This document shows positions 61,970-64,000 of a stretch of DNA of 64,000 nucleotides, one piece after another. A model generated the notes under the pieces. That model searched no databases. It saw only the letters and a list, made by a program, of their open reading frames with translations, and was not told where the DNA came from. The stretch lies in assembly GCF_015461835.1 (NCBI RefSeq), contig NZ_JACOPX010000001.1, positions 62,001 through 126,000 on the forward strand. Direction: 5' to 3'. The position numbers and the translations under genes are program-made. The stretch is from Pseudomonas neuropathica (lineage in GTDB: Bacteria > Pseudomonadota > Gammaproteobacteria > Pseudomonadales > Pseudomonadaceae). Each line of letters starts with the position of its first letter. Position 1 is the stretch's first letter.

Positions 61970-62917
61970 CTATAAAATCCGCTTTTTTGCGCCCGCTGCA
62001 AGGGGTTTGTTGCACAGGTAGATGCCGCCCAGGATCAGCGCACCACCGAGGCACATGGCCGGCGTCAGTTGTTCGCCCAACAGCAACGCGCCAAGGATGA
62101 CTGCCGTCAGCGGGTTGAGCGCGATAAACACGCCGCTGCGCGTCGCGCCGATTTTACGCAGGCCATTGTAGTAGCCGATGTAGGCCAGGGCCGAGCCGAA
62201 GACGCCGAGGTAGATCAGACTCAGCCATTGCGGCAGGCCGAGGTTATTCAGCGCCTGCCAGCTCACCTCGCCGCGTACAACCGCGACAATCCACAACATG
62301 ACCGTGCCGATCAGGATCGAGAACGTCACGGTCTGCACCGGCCCCAGCGTCTGATTCAATTCACGGGAAAACAACGAATAAACACCCCAGCCCAGCACAC
62401 AGCCGAGAATCAACAAATCACCGATCCATGCATCAGGCGTTGCAGCCAGCAACTGCGGATTGCGACTGACGATCACCAGACCGGCGCCGACAATGCAGGT
62501 GGCGATGCCGGCGACTTTCATCCGGCCCAGGCGTTCTTTGAACAACCACCACGAGGCGAGACCGATCACCGCCGGGTTCAACGCGACAATCAACGAGGCG
62601 CGCGATGCATTGATGTATTGCAGGCCGTAAAAGAAGCACAGGTTGTAGAAGAAAATCCCGAAGAATCCCAACAGCATCAGTTGCAACCACTGCCGTGGGG
62701 CCGGCCGCGCCAAGGGGATCCGCGCCAGCCACAAGAAACCGAGCAACGCCGCACTGGCCAGGCAGAAACGCAGGCTGGCCGCGAACATCGGACTCAGGCT
62801 GCCGGCCAGAAAGCGTCCGGCGACGAAGGTCCCGCCCCAGATCATGGTGACCACCGCCAGAGTCAGGTAAACGGGTATGTCGGATGATGTTGTGTGCAGT
62901 TGTTCGACGTTGCGCAT
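61970..62917 (-). CDS. EamA-family (DMT) transporter
   Basis: 315 residues from ATG 62917 with GGAG five bases upstream; an upstream in-frame start lacks a site. Ten spans in two EamA repeats (MIWGGTFVAGRFLAGSLSPMFAASLRF ends the first helix; YINASRASLIVALNPAVIGL; VFIALNPLTAVILGALLLGE). Likely an exporter of amino acids or metabolites. Divergent from a LysR gene that probably controls it. Confidence 0.9.
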   Translation of the reverse strand: MRNVEQLHTTSSDIPVYLTLAVVTMIWGGTFVAGRFLAGSLSPMFAASLRFCLASAALLGFLWLARIPLARPAPRQWLQLMLLGFFGIFFYNLCFFYGLQYINASRASLIVALNPAVIGLASWWLFKERLGRMKVAGIATCIVGAGLVIVSRNPQLLAATPDAWIGDLLILGCVLGWGVYSLFSRELNQTLGPVQTVTFSILIGTVMLWIVAVVRGEVSWQALNNLGLPQWLSLIYLGVFGSALAYIGYYNGLRKIGATRSGVFIALNPLTAVILGALLLGEQLTPAMCLGGALILGGIYLCNKPLAAGAKKRIL

Positions 62918-62995
62918 GACGCTCCAGACCCGGGAATGTGAGGAATGCCGTATCATTCACCTCATTCCCCGTCATCGTAAAATGAGCAAATACTC

Positions 62996-63865
62996 ATGAC
63001 CCTCACCCAACTGGAAATCTTCTCGCTGGTCGCCGAACTGCGCGGTTTCACCCTCGCGGCACATCGGCTGGGGATTTCACAGTCGGCGGTGTCCCACGCG
63101 ATGAAGGCGCTGGAGCAGGAACTGGGGGTCGAGCTGCTGCGTCGGCATCAATCGTCAGTGGAGCTCAGCGACATCGGCGAGCAACTGTTGCTGCGCGCCC
63201 GCGCCATGCTCGGTCTGGCCAACACCTTGCGTCAGGAAGCCGCCGATGCGCGCGGTATGAAAAGCGGCACCTTGCGCATCGGCTCGTTCGGGCCAACTTC
63301 GTCGATCAAACTGTTGCCCAATATTTTGCGGCGTTATCGAGAGGCGCATCCGGGCATCGAGGTGCATATCGATGAAGGCCCGGACCGTCAAGTGACTCAA
63401 TGGCTGGAAGAGCGCCGGATCGACATCGGTTTCGTGGTGCTGCCCGAAGAGCGCTTCGACACGTTCGCTTTGATCGAAGATCAGATGGTTGCCCTGCTCC
63501 CAGTGGATCATCCCCTGGCAGCCCGCTCCGGATTGAGCCTCAAGGAATTGTGCGACGCCCCATTCGTGCTGACCGAGGCCGGTTCTTCGGAACTGGTCTC
63601 GCGGTTGTTCATGGCCGCGCGTTTGCAACCGAACATTCGCTATCGCTGCTCGCAACTGCTCAGCACCCTCGACACAGTCAGCCGTGGCGATGCCATCACG
63701 ATTGTCGCCGAAGGGTCATTGTCGGACGATGCCTCACCTCGCTACGTGAAGAAGCCATTGCTGCCCGTTGTACAGCGTCAGATCGGGCTTGCCGTCCTCG
63801 ATCAGCGCCAGTCGTCCCCTGCCACCCTGGCCTTTATCGAGTTGGCGACGCGGATGAAGTACTGA
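62996..63865 (+). CDS. LysR-family transcriptional regulator
   Basis: 289 residues. HTH at residues ~2-60 (LTQLEIFSLVAELRGFTLAA, GISQSAVSHAMKALEQELGV), then a substrate domain (GTLRIGSFGPTSSIKLLPNIL, RRIDIGFVVLPEERFDTF) of the CysB/CynR-like branch. Starts 79 bp from the divergent EamA gene, the likely target. Confidence 0.92.
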   Translation: MTLTQLEIFSLVAELRGFTLAAHRLGISQSAVSHAMKALEQELGVELLRRHQSSVELSDIGEQLLLRARAMLGLANTLRQEAADARGMKSGTLRIGSFGPTSSIKLLPNILRRYREAHPGIEVHIDEGPDRQVTQWLEERRIDIGFVVLPEERFDTFALIEDQMVALLPVDHPLAARSGLSLKELCDAPFVLTEAGSSELVSRLFMAARLQPNIRYRCSQLLSTLDTVSRGDAITIVAEGSLSDDASPRYVKKPLLPVVQRQIGLAVLDQRQSSPATLAFIELATRMKY

Positions 63866-63982
63866 TAAGCGGCGCAAGCGCCTTCCGCCTTCTATTCTCC
63901 CCTCTGGCTGATGTGTTTTTCAGCGGCGCGCCGTTCCCGGCCTGCATTCGAAAGTCCCACTCCACCGCGACAGGATGCGCCC

Positions 63983-64000
63983 ATGCCGTTGACCGTCAGA
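63983..64000 (+). CDS. Possible start of a further gene (cut by window edge)
   Basis: ATGCCGTTGACCGTCAGA after AGGATGCGCCC could begin a CDS (MPLTVR...). Only six codons are visible, so nothing about function can be said. Confidence 0.3.

Noticed and set aside
63868..63890. GGCGCAAGCGCC hairpin after the last LysR gene as a terminator
   Set aside because: The stem is short and no T tract follows.

Overview
The window is about 64 kb of chromosome from a Pseudomonas of the P. fluorescens group. This rests on gene content (a complete mtlR-mtlEFGKDYZ mannitol/arabitol operon, ptxS-kguEKTD for 2-ketogluconate, AruH, HppD, DUF1652, DUF2790), high GC with C/G-ending codons, and many REP-type intergenic repeats built on GAGCCTGCTCGCGA. 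No tRNA, rRNA, CRISPR array, integrase or insertion sequence was recognised.

Layout. 1-2 kb: end of a glycosyltransferase and a PI-PLC-like phosphodiesterase. 2-12.1 kb: the mannitol/polyol system, with an AraC activator, a binding-protein ABC transporter, mannitol 2-dehydrogenase, a xylulokinase and a fructokinase; REP pairs and a 43-bp tandem repeat sit between its genes. 12-15.5 kb: a lytic-transglycosylase-like lipoprotein, a secreted repeat protein and an OprD porin. 15.9-24.2 kb: an AT-richer type VI secretion island (vgrG, VRR-Nuc nuclease effector, DUF3396 immunity protein, then four tandem PoNi-type DUF1910/DUF1911 immunity paralogues). 24.2-31.9 kb: small Pseudomonas-specific proteins, ecotin, a short threonine dehydratase behind a recognisable attenuator, a methyltransferase, a TPR protein and an ECF sigma/anti-sigma pair. 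32-38.7 kb: an RstAB-like two-component system divergent from an RND efflux adaptor and pump. 38.8-45 kb: a DUF1345 protein and ptxS-kguEKTD with two perfect PtxS operators. 45-54.3 kb: a LysR/ene-reductase pair, AruH aminotransferase, a chemoreceptor, and glycerate kinase-CdaR-MFS. 54.4-64 kb: a VOC protein, LysR regulators, a large Ig-like protein, an aldo/keto reductase broken by an amber codon, RarD, HppD and a DMT exporter.

How the genes work together. Mannitol, arabitol or sorbitol enters through MtlEFGK, is oxidised by MtlD, and the ketoses are phosphorylated by MtlZ or MtlY. 2-Ketogluconate enters through KguT, is phosphorylated by KguK and reduced by KguD to 6-phosphogluconate under PtxS control. 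Glycerate kinase, CdaR and the MFS porter suggest use of sugar diacids or glycerate.

The most unusual part is the T6SS island. The four PoNi-like genes have no PoNe effector in the window. A tryptophan-rich C-terminal tail of about 47 residues is shared by the unrelated DUF3396 protein and the first PoNi copy, and its decayed remnant lies just behind the third copy. Other notable items are the isoleucine-codon attenuator ahead of ilvA, a composite tandem-repeat element present at two loci in opposite orientation, paired palindromes upstream of ecotin, and an ECF sigma gene with no canonical start codon at its natural N-terminus.
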